In this document: one piece after another, positions 43,375 to 52,209 of the stretch | Numbering within the stretch: position 1 is the stretch's first letter | Layout: every line of letters begins with the position of its first letter | Assembly: GCF_016756395.1 (NCBI RefSeq) | Contig: NZ_AP018365.1 | Span: 3,571,001 to 3,635,000 of the forward strand | Reading direction: 5' to 3' | DNA from: Streptomyces sp. SN-593 | GTDB lineage: Bacteria; Actinomycetota; Actinomycetes; Streptomycetales; Streptomycetaceae | Length of the DNA: 64,000 nucleotides | Made by a program: the position numbers and the translations under genes | The notes under the pieces: generated by a model | What the model was told of the DNA's origin: nothing | The model's input: only the letters and a program-made list of their open reading frames with translations | Database searches by the model: none

Positions 43375-44073
43375 TCAGAGGGCCGTCACCCAATGGGCGA
43401 TCTGCTCGGCGTCACGAAGATCCGACACGACGCGTGATGCTCCGGCCGCCCGCAGGTCTTCGGCGGAGAACCGGCCGGAGGCGACAGCGATGAGAGGCAC
43501 ACCGACTTCAAGGGCCGCCGAGACGTCGGCGGGAGTATCGCCGACGACGACCGCATCTTGCGGCGTCAGCTCCCAGTCGAGGTGCTCCGTCGCTCGCCGG
43601 AGTGCGACGCGGACGAGGTCCGGTCGTTCGTCGGCGTCTTCGCCGTAGGCGCCACACTCCCACACGATGTGGCGATCCAGTCCGAACACGTTGAGCTTGA
43701 TCTTGGCGACGGCTCGGACGTTTCCGCTGACGACGGTCTGGGTCACGTCGGGGGTTCGGGAGAGGCGGTCGAGTGCGGCTGCCGCACCGGCGAGGCCGTG
43801 GCCACGAGCGCGCAGTTCCTCCGAGCTTTCCACGTGTGCAGCGGTGAGCGCCTCGGCGAATTCCTCGAAGTCATCCCGCGTGGTGGTCAGCCCGTGCAGC
43901 TTGGAGGTCTCCCGGAAGATCACGGCTTCCGTGATTCCATCGATGGTCGCCTGTTCCCTCATGGGCATGCCGGTGGTGCGCTCGAACGCCCGCGCGGCAA
44001 GCTCCCGCCCCACGCCGCCGGTGTCGATCAGGGTGTGGTCGACATCCCAGAGCACGACCCGGCGAACTGCCAT
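43375..44073 (-). CDS. HAD-superfamily phosphatase (phosphoglycolate phosphatase-like)
   Basis: 232 residues from the ATG at 44073, which has GGAAGG at proper spacing. HAD motif I is VLWDVDHTLIDTGG, motif II is QTVVSGNVRA, motif III/IV are in the C-terminal part (DAVVVGDTPADVSAALEVGV). The cap domain is of the C1 type. It is divergent from the truncated XRE regulator. The substrate is unknown; such enzymes dephosphorylate small sugars or nucleotides. It may be plain cargo of the island. Confidence 0.87.
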   Translation of the reverse strand: MAVRRVVLWDVDHTLIDTGGVGRELAARAFERTTGMPMREQATIDGITEAVIFRETSKLHGLTTTRDDFEEFAEALTAAHVESSEELRARGHGLAGAAAALDRLSRTPDVTQTVVSGNVRAVAKIKLNVFGLDRHIVWECGAYGEDADERPDLVRVALRRATEHLDWELTPQDAVVVGDTPADVSAALEVGVPLIAVASGRFSAEDLRAAGASRVVSDLRDAEQIAHWVTAL

Positions 44074-44194
44074 GGAGGGCACCTTCCTTGAAGTGGCTGC
44101 GATCTACGGTCAGCCTGCCACAGGGTCGGAGGAACCCGCACAATACCGGTCACCATGCGGCTACGCTCGGTCCATCAGAGCGTAGGGGGCACCC

Positions 44195-44956
44195 TTGGAC
44201 CCGGACTTTCTCGTCGGGAAACGCATCCGCGACCACCGCCAGCAGCGGGGCCGTTCCCAGGCGGTCGTTGCCGGATTGTGCGGCATCACCGAGGACTATC
44301 TCTCGCGCATCGAGCGCGGGGTCAAGACGCCGACGCTGCATGTCCTGATCAAGATCTCACGTGAGTTGCGGGTGCCCGTGGCCGTCCTCGTCGGCGACAC
44401 GTCACCAGCCGAACCCCCGCCGTCGTCCACGCCTCCCATGGCGAAGGAGGTCACCCAAGCGCTTCTCGTCGGTTCAACCGTGACGGCCAGCGCGCCGGCC
44501 CCGGCAGCGCTCCGTGAGCGAGTCAACGCTGCCTGGTCGATCTGGCAGAGGAGCCCGCAACGCTTCACCGAAGCGGCCGTCGTACTCCCGAGCCTGATCG
44601 CCGACACCGAAGCGGCCTTGCACACCTCGTACACCGAGGCCGAGTGCGGCGCGTTGCGCGAAGCGCAACGGTGCGCTGCCGATCTGTACTTCCTCCTGCG
44701 CTCCTACTGCCGACGGGCAGGACGAACCGACCTCTCCCTCCTTGTTGCCGACCGCGGCAGGAAAGCGGCCGAGGCGGCCGACGACCCGATTCGTATCGCC
44801 GCGGCCACGTGGAACCTGGGGCACATCCTGCTCGGTACCGACGAACCCGAAGAGGCAGCCGACGTCGTTTTGCGCGGGCTGGACCGACTGGGTGAACCCC
44901 GGACCGTGGAGGCGACGGCTATGGCAGGCGCCCTTGAACGGGTCTGTCAAACGAGC
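44195..44956 (+). pseudogene. XRE-family regulator truncated by ISL3
   Basis: A TTG start behind AGGGGG opens DPDFLVGKRIRDHRQQRGRS, an HTH (AVVAGLCGITEDYLSRIERG) and a TPR-like helical region. About 254 residues remain until the sequence enters the ISL3 terminal repeat at 44957, where the family-like sequence ends. It is a Streptomyces XRE/TPR regulator without its C-terminal part. Confidence 0.75.
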
Positions 44957-44993
44957 GGCCCTGTCTCACTTTCGGTGGTGACGGAGGGTGATG

Positions 44994-46529
44994 TTATCCA
45001 AGGAGGATGCGGTGGCGTAGGAGGGTGAAGGCTGCTCGTCCGTGCATTTGGCGCGCGATGCGCTTGGTCTTGGTGTTGACGCCTTCGGTGGGGCCGTTGC
45101 TGTACGGAAGTGTGAGCGCGGCGTTCACGGCGTCGTGGTCTCGGTCCAAGCTCCGGGCGAAGTCGTGCAAATGGGGTAGATCGGCTGAGTGAACCTCGAC
45201 GGTCCAGCGCGAGAGCTCGTCAGCATTTCTTGCGCAAGGCGTCAGGAGTGCGGCGAAGTCCCGGACGCTGGCGGATAGTTGGGTCATCTCGGGGCAGGCG
45301 GCGGTGAGCCGTCCCCGAAGATCGTGATGTTCGGCCTTGAGGTTGTCGGGCCTGGTGGGGATCATCCGGGCGAGCCGGCGGGCGGAGATGTGGCTGCGGT
45401 CGGCATCCGCGCGGCCCTGATTGATGTACTTGTGCGGGAGGTTCAGGCAGCCGGTGAAACCGAGGGCCTTGATCTCCTCGAACAGGTGCTGGACGGGGAC
45501 GGCCGGGTCCTCGGCCCGGCGTTTGCGCAGGTGCTCGCGGTAGGGGTCGACGAGACTGGCGCGGTATTTGGGGACGCGGAGCATCCGCTCGGGCCGGTCG
45601 GCCCGCGCGTAGCGTTTGACGGTGTTCAGGGCCAGTTGCAGTCGGCGTGCGCATTCGAGCAGGCCCACGCCCTTCTCGAGCAGGCTGTGGACCTGGTGCC
45701 AGCGTTCGAGGGTGCTCTGCGCGCGGGGCCCGTCGTAGAGGGGCGCGTCCAGCACAGCGGCCCAGCAGGTGCTGTGTGCTTTCACCTCGCTCAGGGCGGC
45801 TTCGCACAGGTTGTGCCACAGGTGCCACCGGTCGGCGACCTGGACTGCGTCGGGCAGGGCGCGGCGGATGGCCTCGGCGTAGGTCGCGGAGCCGTCTGGG
45901 CACACGATCTCGATGCCCGGATGCTCGCGCAGCCAGGCTTCCAGCGTGTCGGCGGTGCGGTCGGGCAGTACCTCGATCCGTTCATGGGTCTCGGCGTCGA
46001 TCACCACGGTGGCGTAGCGGCGCCGCCGGCGCAGGGCGAAGTCGTCGACGCCGACCACGCGGGGCACCCGCCCGGTGGGCAACGGGATGCGCAACAGGGT
46101 ACGCAGGGCCGTGTGACGAGACAGGCCCACCGCGAGTATCGCCACCAGACGGGACCCAGCCCGGCCCGCTAACTCCTTGACCACGGCCTTGACCTGCCTG
46201 GCCAGACGCGCCGTGCGGCGCTGGTATCGCTCCAGCACCCCGGGCATCTGCTCGCGGAAGGTCTGCCGGCAGCCGAGCGTGGGACACACCAGACGCCGCA
46301 CCCGCACACGGACCACCACTCGGCGACCGTCGACCGGCACGTCAGCGACGGTCCGCCAGTAGTAGCCGTGCACCCGCCCCGTCAACGCCCCCCACACCGG
46401 ACAGACCACAGCCTCCTGCGGAGTCCGCGCCCTCATCACGATCCGCTCACCCTCGTCGGCCACATCCTCGACCACCAGCGGCAACAGACCCGAAAACACC
46501 ACCCGCACAAGCTCGTTGACGTCCTCCAC
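44994..46529 (-). CDS. ISL3-family transposase
   Basis: 511 residues from a GTG at 46529. It has the zinc-finger-like N-terminus (CPVWGALTGRVHGYYWRTVA, VCPTLGC), then VVGVDDFALRRRRRYATVVI and the DDE core (CPDGSATYAEAIRRALPDAV, ADRWHLWHNLCEA, SNGPTEGVNTKTKRIARQMH). The frame is complete, but its promoter and ribosome site were pushed 4.8 kb away by IS982, and the IS5 copy now begins 3 bp upstream of the start. It is probably not expressed from its own signals. Confidence 0.85.
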   Translation of the reverse strand: MEDVNELVRVVFSGLLPLVVEDVADEGERIVMRARTPQEAVVCPVWGALTGRVHGYYWRTVADVPVDGRRVVVRVRVRRLVCPTLGCRQTFREQMPGVLERYQRRTARLARQVKAVVKELAGRAGSRLVAILAVGLSRHTALRTLLRIPLPTGRVPRVVGVDDFALRRRRRYATVVIDAETHERIEVLPDRTADTLEAWLREHPGIEIVCPDGSATYAEAIRRALPDAVQVADRWHLWHNLCEAALSEVKAHSTCWAAVLDAPLYDGPRAQSTLERWHQVHSLLEKGVGLLECARRLQLALNTVKRYARADRPERMLRVPKYRASLVDPYREHLRKRRAEDPAVPVQHLFEEIKALGFTGCLNLPHKYINQGRADADRSHISARRLARMIPTRPDNLKAEHHDLRGRLTAACPEMTQLSASVRDFAALLTPCARNADELSRWTVEVHSADLPHLHDFARSLDRDHDAVNAALTLPYSNGPTEGVNTKTKRIARQMHGRAAFTLLRHRILLG

Positions 46530-46532
46530 ACC

Positions 46533-47414
46533 TAAGGGCCGTCCCGTAAATGATCTTCGAGTCGTTTCGGGTAGGGCGGGCTGACGTACGGCTCGCTGGC
46601 CTAGCCGGCGAGGGCGAGGTTGTGCATCCGGGCGATGCCGAGCATGGCGTGGTGGACGCCGTCGCCTTTGAGGCGGCAGTCGCGGAGGATTTTCCAGGTC
46701 TTCATGCGAGCGAAGACGTGCTCGACGCGGGCGCGGACCTGCTTGTGGGACGTGTTGTGCGCCTGCTTCCACTCGGGCAGGTCTTCGCCGTTGCGTCGGC
46801 GGTGGGGCATGACGAGTCCGGTGCCCGGGTAGCCGCCGTCGGAGATCGTCAGCGTGTTGCCGACAGCGGCTTTGGCACCGGACTCCTCCCATGCCTTGCA
46901 GTCGTTGCGGTTTCCGGCGAGCGGCCGGCCGACCACGACGACCAGGCGGGTGTCGGCGTCGATGACGACCTGATGGTTGGTGGAGTACCGGTAGTTCTTC
47001 GACGGCTCGGCCAACGTGTGGTCGCGGGTGGGGACCAGGGTGCCGTCCACGATGAGCACGGCGTCCTTCGCGAACCGCTTGCGGGGCTGGAGCGCGAGCA
47101 TCGGCCCGAGGTGATCGATGATCCGGTCCGCCGCAGACTTCGACACCCCGAACAGCGGGGCGAGCTGTCGCATCGTCAGGTTCGTGCGCCAGTACGCCGC
47201 GACCAGCAGAGCCCGGTCCTCCAGCGGAAGGCCCCACGGCCTGCCTTTGCGGACCGCGTCCGCACCCTCGCGCCGCAACACTGTCACCAGCTTCCCGAAG
47301 GCGCGCGGGCTCAGCCCGGTGAACGGGGCTATCCAGGACGGCTCCGACGCCGTGAGCACACCAGCCACACCAAGATCATCCCACCCGCGGACGGCAGTTA
47401 CGGGACAACCCTTA
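46533..47414 (-). mobile_element. IS5-family element, copy 2
   Basis: 882 bp, inverted relative to copy 1 (33631-34512) with the same ends and flanking TA. It sits at a CTAG exactly between the ISL3 transposase start region and the left end of IS982. Confidence 0.88.
46601..47368 (-). CDS. IS5-family transposase, copy 2
   Basis: 255 residues, GTG start at 47368. The sequence equals copy 1 except for a Leu in place of Val after RDHT. The DDE residues are all present (VDGTLVPTRDH, SDGGYPGTG, EHVFARMKTW). Because it equals copy 1 and points the other way, the pair can recombine or transpose the 12 kb between them. Confidence 0.9.
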   Translation of the reverse strand: MAGVLTASEPSWIAPFTGLSPRAFGKLVTVLRREGADAVRKGRPWGLPLEDRALLVAAYWRTNLTMRQLAPLFGVSKSAADRIIDHLGPMLALQPRKRFAKDAVLIVDGTLVPTRDHTLAEPSKNYRYSTNHQVVIDADTRLVVVVGRPLAGNRNDCKAWEESGAKAAVGNTLTISDGGYPGTGLVMPHRRRNGEDLPEWKQAHNTSHKQVRARVEHVFARMKTWKILRDCRLKGDGVHHAMLGIARMHNLALAG

Positions 47415-47439
47415 GATGAGTTGTTCCGATGTGGGTTGT

Positions 47440-47925
47440 TCAGTGGTCGTAGGCGATCAGTGAGCGGGTGATGGGTTGGCCGGTGGTGCGGTTGTGCCAG
47501 ATTGCGCAGGTCATTGCGAGGATCCGCTGGCTGACCCGGGTAGCGACGCCCTCGATGGTGCGGCCGCCGTGCTGTTCGAGGCCGAGTTGGCCCTTGAGGG
47601 TGTCGTTGACCGATTCGATCAGTTGCCGGATCGGTTTGAGCAGGGCTTGTCCGGGTCGGGGCTGGTGGTTGCGGTAGGAGGGCCGCAGGAGGGTGATGCC
47701 GTACTGGTCCAGGAAGCGGTCCAGTTCGGCGAAGACGTAGCCCTTGTCGGCGAGGATCATCAGGCCGGGCCGGTCGTGGGCCAGCTCGGGTTCGGTCTCG
47801 ATCAGTGCGGCCAGGACCTCTCGCTCGTCGACTTTCGGGGTGGCCAGGGCCCAGGTGATGGGCAGTCCGGCGGGTGTGCAGACCAGGTGCAGGCGCAGTC
47901 CCCAAAACCAAGCGGGGGTTGCGTC
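47440..47925 (-). pseudogene. IS982 transposase, C-terminal half
   Basis: The minus frame reads WFWGLRLHLVCTPAGLPITW, EREVLAALIETEPEL, GLMILADKGYVFAELDRFLD, LIESVNDTLKGQLGLEQHGG and TGQPITRSLIAYDH, the IS982 DDE core and C-terminus. It begins at the tryptophan where the N-terminal half stops. Confidence 0.85.
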
Positions 47926-48052
47926 CTTGGAAGTGGTGTAGCGGGTGGGACCCGATCCGGGGGTTTGTCCCGGCGTCCGGGTTGGTGCCTGCATAGAAAG
48001 ACGGCCACCGGCTGATCTTCGAAGTGACTAAGCCTCGAAGGAGATCAGCACG

Positions 48053-49291
48053 ATGACCGCACCAAACAGTCTGCCCCTGCACGCCCTCACCGAGGACAAC
48101 CTCGCCGCGGCGAGTCCCGACCTGCTGCGCGCGATGGTCAAGACGTTCACCGACGCGCTCATGTCGGCGGAGGCCGACGCGATGTGCAACGCCGAATACG
48201 GGCAGGTCAGCGACGAACGCGTCAACCACCGCAACGGCTACCGCCCGCGCGAGTGGGACACCCGCGCCGGCACGGTAGAACTCGCAATCCCCAAGCTGAG
48301 GTCAGGCAGTTACTTCCCGACCTGGCTGCTGGAACGCCGCCGCCGGGCCGAACAGGCCCTCATCTCGGTCGTCGCGACCGCCTACCTCCTGGGCGTCTCT
48401 ACCCGTCGCGTGGAGAAACTCGCGCAGTCCCTCGGCGTCACCCAACTGTCGAAGTCACAGGTGAGCGCGATGGCCAAGCACCTGGACGAGCAAGTCACCG
48501 CGTTCCGGAACCGACCTTTGGACGCCGGCCCGTACGCGTTCGTCCGGGTCGACGCCCTCACACAGAAGGTCCGCGAAGAAGGCCGGATCATCAACATCCA
48601 CGCGCTGGTGGCGGTCGGAGTCAACGCCGACGGTCACCGCGAGATCCTCGGCCTGGACGTGGCCACCGCCGAGGACGGCGCCGGCTGGCTGGCGTTCCTG
48701 CGATCTCTGACCGCCCGCGGTCTTTCCGGTGTCCAGCTCGTCGTCTCCGACGCCCACACCGGCCTCGTGGCCGCGATCGGCACGGTTCTGCCCGGCGCGT
48801 CCTGGCAGCGGTGCCGCACCCACTACGCCAGGAATCTGCTGAGCCAGGTCCCGAAATCTGCCCAGCCCTGGGTGGCGACTTTGCTGCGAACCGTCTTCGA
48901 GCAGCCCGACACCGACGCCGTCCAGGCCCAGATGCGACACGTCCTGGACGCCCTGGAGACCAAGTTCCCCAAGGCCGCCGAGCACCTCGACACAGCCCAG
49001 GCCGATCTGCTGGCGTTCACCGCGTTCCCCCGTGAGATCTGGCGGCAGATCTGGTCCAACAACCCCCAAGAACGCCTGAACAAGGAGATCCGCCGCCGCA
49101 CCGACGTCGTCGGGATCTTCCCCGACCGCACCGCCGTCATCCGCCTGATCGGCGCAGTCCTGGCCGAGCAGAACGACGAATGGACCGAAGCCCGCCGCTA
49201 CATGAGCCGCGACCTGCTCGCCAAAACCCGCCCCACCCCGAACGAGTCACAAACCGACAAGATGGACCTGCCGACCGCACTCACCTCCTAA
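48053..49291 (+). CDS. IS256-family transposase
   Basis: 412 residues, ATG behind GAAGGAG. Mutator-type signature: NHRNGYRPREWDTRAGTVEL, VSTRRVEKLAQSLG, FVRVDALTQKVREEGR (first Asp), VVSDAHTGLVAAIG (second Asp), and NKEIRRRTDVVGIFPDR (Glu). The gene is intact, but the next element begins within a few bases of the stop codon, so the right terminal repeat of this IS256 seems lost. The left end lies in 47926-48052. Confidence 0.9.
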   Translation: MTAPNSLPLHALTEDNLAAASPDLLRAMVKTFTDALMSAEADAMCNAEYGQVSDERVNHRNGYRPREWDTRAGTVELAIPKLRSGSYFPTWLLERRRRAEQALISVVATAYLLGVSTRRVEKLAQSLGVTQLSKSQVSAMAKHLDEQVTAFRNRPLDAGPYAFVRVDALTQKVREEGRIINIHALVAVGVNADGHREILGLDVATAEDGAGWLAFLRSLTARGLSGVQLVVSDAHTGLVAAIGTVLPGASWQRCRTHYARNLLSQVPKSAQPWVATLLRTVFEQPDTDAVQAQMRHVLDALETKFPKAAEHLDTAQADLLAFTAFPREIWRQIWSNNPQERLNKEIRRRTDVVGIFPDRTAVIRLIGAVLAEQNDEWTEARRYMSRDLLAKTRPTPNESQTDKMDLPTALTS

Positions 49292-49299
49292 TGATGTTG

Positions 49300-50490
49300 T
49301 CAAGCCGTATCGGTGACGGGGAGGCTGGCTTGGTAGCACTGTCCGTCACGGATGAGAGCCCACAGGACATTTACGCGCCGACGGGCCAGAGCGAGAACTG
49401 CCTGGGTATGCCTCTTGCCTTCAGCCCGCTTGCGTTCGTAGAAACGGCGCGAGTCGTCGCAGCTGCGGATGCTGATGAGCGCGGAGGTGTAGAAGACACG
49501 TTGCAGGCCGCGGTGGTAGCGCCTGGGCCGGTGCAGGTTACCGCTGATGTTGCCCGAGTCCCGGGGGACCGGAGCGACTCCGGCGAGGCTGGCCAGGCGG
49601 TCGGCGGTGCCGTAGCGGCTCATGTCGCCAGCGGTGACCGCGAGGAACTCGGCGCCCAACAGCGGGCCGATGCCAGGCATGCTGGAGATCACTTCGGCGA
49701 GTTCGTGGTCGCGAAACCGGGCTGCAATGATCTTGTCGATCTCGCTGATCTGCTCGTTGAGGCTCATCACCTCCTTGGCCAGGGTGTGGATCACCTGGGC
49801 GATGATCTTCTGGCCGGGGACGGCGGTGTGCTGGCGTTCGGCTGCTTCCAAGGCGGCCTCGGCGAGGGCCTCGGGACTGCGCACGCTGCGGTTGCGCAGC
49901 CAGGTCGCCAGCCGCTTTGCGCCGGTCCGGCGAAGGGCGGCGGGGGTCTGGTAGCCGGCCAGAAGGATCAGTGGTCCGAGATTGGTCAGGTCAAGGACCC
50001 GTTCCAAGGCAGGGAAGATGCTCGTGAGTTGACCGCGCAGGCGGTTGATCCTGCGGGTGCGGTCCGCGTTCAGGTCTGCCCGGCGGCTGGTAAGGACCCG
50101 CAGCTCGACGGCTTGTGCGTCGTCCGACCGCAGAACTGTCAGGTCGCGACGCATCCGGGCCTGATCAGCGATGACGGTGGCGTCCTTGGCGTCGGCCTTG
50201 CCCATGCCCCGGTAGCCGGCCGAGGCCCGATTGACGGCCAGGCCGGGTATGTAGACGAGGTGCTGGCCGTGGTTGAGCAGCACGCTGATCCACAGGGCGC
50301 CCATGCCATCAGCGACGTCGACCGCCCAGACCACATCCTCATCAAGGGCAAGTACGTCGGTGAGCAGGGCCAGCAGCTCTGGCTCGTCGTTCAGGACGCG
50401 CCGCGACAGCAGTCGTTCGCCCTCCGCGTTCAGAACCACGCAATGGTGATGGGTCTTTCCGATGTCCGTACCTGCCCAAATCTGGGCCAC
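49300..50490 (-). CDS. IS110-family DEDD recombinase
   Basis: 396 residues, GTG start at 50490 behind GGAGGA. The N-terminal RuvC-like domain has WAGTDIGKTHHHCVVL and KADAKDATVIADQARM. The C-terminal Tnp_20 domain has VISSMPGIGPLLGAEFLA and LASLAGVAPVPRDSGNISG with the candidate catalytic serine. IS110 elements have no long terminal repeats and are guided by a bridge RNA from a non-coding end, which here would be the 300 bp after the start codon (50491-50792). The protein is complete. Confidence 0.9.
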   Translation of the reverse strand: MAQIWAGTDIGKTHHHCVVLNAEGERLLSRRVLNDEPELLALLTDVLALDEDVVWAVDVADGMGALWISVLLNHGQHLVYIPGLAVNRASAGYRGMGKADAKDATVIADQARMRRDLTVLRSDDAQAVELRVLTSRRADLNADRTRRINRLRGQLTSIFPALERVLDLTNLGPLILLAGYQTPAALRRTGAKRLATWLRNRSVRSPEALAEAALEAAERQHTAVPGQKIIAQVIHTLAKEVMSLNEQISEIDKIIAARFRDHELAEVISSMPGIGPLLGAEFLAVTAGDMSRYGTADRLASLAGVAPVPRDSGNISGNLHRPRRYHRGLQRVFYTSALISIRSCDDSRRFYERKRAEGKRHTQAVLALARRRVNVLWALIRDGQCYQASLPVTDTA

Positions 50491-50792
50491 CCGTTCCTCC
50501 AGTCGTTCGATGTGCTGTTCTCCCGGACGACCTCGCCGGCGCGGTCCTACTCAGCGATCCGCTCGGAGGCGTTCGCAGCTCCTAATCAGCGGCCGAGTCG
50601 TCGTGAGACACCGGGCGGCCAGGTGAGTGGAACCATCGAGGGCAACCGCATAGAAGCCATGCCCGGTGTCTCTGGGCCTCTGGACCTTACGATGGCCCGT
50701 CCAACCCACGAAAAAGGTAGGACCGCATAACCTCAGAACAAGATCACCGAGTGGCCGTCGATACACCACTCCCACGGACGTGACCCCAGCGG
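50491..50792 (-). ncRNA. Putative IS110 non-coding end with bridge RNA
   Basis: The 300 bp upstream of the recombinase are non-coding. A perfect 12-bp stem (50605-50616, GAGACACCGGGC, with 50661-50672) closes a 44-nt loop. The last 41 bp (50752-50792) end exactly where IS982 coding sequence resumes, and the same 41 bp recur at 51357-51397 ending where integrase sequence begins, so 50792 looks like an element terminus. That this region encodes the bridge RNA is inferred from the family. Confidence 0.45.
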
Positions 50793-51214
50793 GAGTGGGA
50801 GGCGCAGTAGCCGTAGCCGGCCCATCCGGCCAGGGCGGAGCGGCGGGCGGTGTCGCGGGAGCGGCCGCACTCCACGGGGGTGGAGTCGGTGATCCATACC
50901 GGGTCGGGCCACAGGTCGCTGTGCTGGGCCAGGGTGCGGATTGCCTGCTGTATGTGTGGTCGGGCTGCGCGGAGGCGTTTGTTGTAGGCCGGGCGTTGGG
51001 GCAGGCCGGGGAACATCGGCCGCAGGTGGGCGTGGGCGAAGCGGATCCAACGGGCCTCGGAGTGGAAGCCGAGCAGCACCTGGGCAACGGCCAGGCACAC
51101 GAGTTCCGCGTCGGACAGGCGTGGAGGACGGCCCAGCCGCCGAGTTTTCGGCAGATGATCATCGACCAGCACGTACAGTGCCGTCAGAAGGGTGTTCAGT
51201 TTTTCGGTCGTCAC
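50793..51214 (-). pseudogene. IS982 transposase, N-terminal half
   Basis: A GTG at 51214 starts TTEKLNTLLTALYVLVDDHL, then LSDAELVCLAVAQVLLGFHS, WITDSTPVECGRSRDT and WAGYGYCASHSRW, after which IS982 similarity stops and the 41-bp repeat begins. The missing continuation is at 47440-47925. Confidence 0.85.
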
Positions 51215-51339
51215 AACCCGATGCTGAACACCCTTCCTGCTGCCCGGGGCCGAAACCGCGAATCCCGAGACATCGGAACTACTCGTCTAGGTCAACGACC
51301 CTCACGACTCTCCGTCACCACCGAAAGTGAGACAGGGCC

Positions 51340-51399
51340 AGACCGTACAGACCCCACCGAGTGGCCGTCGATACACCACTCCAGCGGACGTGACCGCAT
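51340..51399. repeat. Second copy of the 41-bp element terminus
   Basis: Positions 51357-51397 repeat 50752-50792 in the same orientation with about two mismatches (both begin CCGAGTGGCCGTCGATACAC). The repeat ends abruptly at integrase coding sequence. It is read as a left-over end of another IS110-like insertion that removed the integrase N-terminus before ISL3 landed beside it. Confidence 0.55.
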
Positions 51400-52168
51400 G
51401 GGGTTCCGGCAGGGGGAATGCCTCGGTCTCCGGTGGGCGTATGTCGATCTCGAAGCCGAGTTGTTCCACCCGCAGTGGCAACTCCAGCGGCCTACGTGGC
51501 GACACGGCTGCGACGACCCGCATGCGTGCGGCGAGCGGCTGCACCGGTTCCACGTCTGCCCGCCCGAGTGCACCACCCACAAGGGATACAAGCGCGGATG
51601 CCCGAAGCCCTGCCCTCCGACATGCACAAGGCACGCGAGCGCGTGCCCGGAACGAAAGGGTGGTGGCCTGGTGTTCACGCGGCCGAAGACAAAGAAGAGC
51701 CGCAACGCCGTGCCGATCCCGTCGCCGTTTATCCCGCACCTGCGCCAGCACAAGGCACAACAGGAGGAGACGAGGGCCGCGGCCGGCGAAGCCTGGCAAG
51801 AGCACGACGCCGTGTTCACCCGGCCCGACGGCCGGCCGCTCGATCCGCGCCAGGACTACGAGGAGTTCCAGGATCTTCTGACCGAAGCGGGCATCGACGC
51901 CCGTCGCCTCTACGACGGCAGCAGGCACACGGCCGGCACGATCCTGAACGAGCTGGGGGTCGACATCGTGACGATCATGGAGATCCTGCGGCACACGCAG
52001 ATCAGCCAGACGCGCCGCTACGTCAAGGGGCGGTCGCACCTCAGCAAGGCAGCCATGCACCGGATGGGCGACATGTTCCTGCCCCAACCCGGGCCCACGA
52101 ATGAGACCAGAACTGAGACCGCCGACACCCGCGCGGACCGGGCCCGCCGTCGCCGTCGCATCCGCTGA
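51400..52168 (+). pseudogene. int: Tyrosine integrase, C-terminal catalytic domain only
   Basis: The frame to the stop at 52168 reads GFRQGECLGLRWAYVDLEAE (Arg I), the lysine hairpin TKKSRNAVPIPS, RRLYDGSRHTAGTILNELGV (second Arg, box II), EILRHTQISQTRRYVKG (His and the nucleophile Tyr), and a basic tail. A Cys/His-rich insertion (HGCDDPHACGERLHRFHVCP) is present, common in actinomycete ICE integrases. The N-terminal arm-binding and core-binding domains are gone. Its place, 32 bp from the att repeat, identifies it as the island's integrase. Confidence 0.85.
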
Positions 52169-52174
52169 ACGAGA

Positions 52175-52209
52175 AAACCCCAGCTCAGACACGGTCTGAG
52201 CTGGGGTTT
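52175..52209. terminator. Hairpin between integrase and tRNA-Thr
   Basis: A perfect 16-bp stem (52175-52190 with 52194-52209) and a 3-nt loop. On the minus strand it follows the tRNA 3' end and reads GGGGTTTTC, so it terminates the tRNA; it may also end integrase transcription. Its right arm is shared with the att repeat. Confidence 0.8.

Larger units (their letters stand above)
47415..51290 (-). mobile_element. IS982-family element split by IS256 and IS110
   Basis: Terminal repeats: CTAGAYGAGTWGTTCCGATG at both ends (left from 47412, right, reverse complemented, 51271-51290), 17 of 21 matching. The two transposase halves lie at about 47440-47925 and 50793-51214. Together they make about 1 kb, the normal size. 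It was inserted just upstream of the ISL3 transposase start. Confidence 0.75.
44957..51339. mobile_element. ISL3-family element split by nested insertions
   Basis: Perfect 30-bp inverted repeats lie at 44957-44986 and 51310-51339. Removing the inserted IS5, IS982, IS256 and IS110 material (46533-51290) restores a single element of about 1.6 kb with one transposase, the normal ISL3 size. No 8-bp target duplication is seen at the outer ends (flanks are XRE gene and integrase-side sequence), so a deletion between two insertion points occurred. Confidence 0.8.

Noticed and set aside
44994..47237. A 747-codon minus-strand frame taken as one transposase
   Set aside because: The first 236 codons are a wrong-frame reading of IS5 copy 2. 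Only 44994-46529 is ISL3 transposase.
46601..48229. A 542-codon minus frame joining two transposases
   Set aside because: It runs from antisense IS256 sequence through IS982 debris into the IS5 transposase. The real gene is 46601-47368.
51302..52192. A 296-codon minus-strand gene next to the tRNA
   Set aside because: It is antisense to the integrase, whose catalytic motifs are clear. No domain is visible on the minus strand.
18000..52200. Conjugation or plasmid replication genes in the island
   Set aside because: No FtsK/SpoIIIE-type translocase (Tra), relaxase or replication initiator motifs were seen in any frame, so the element is called an integrative island, not an ICE.
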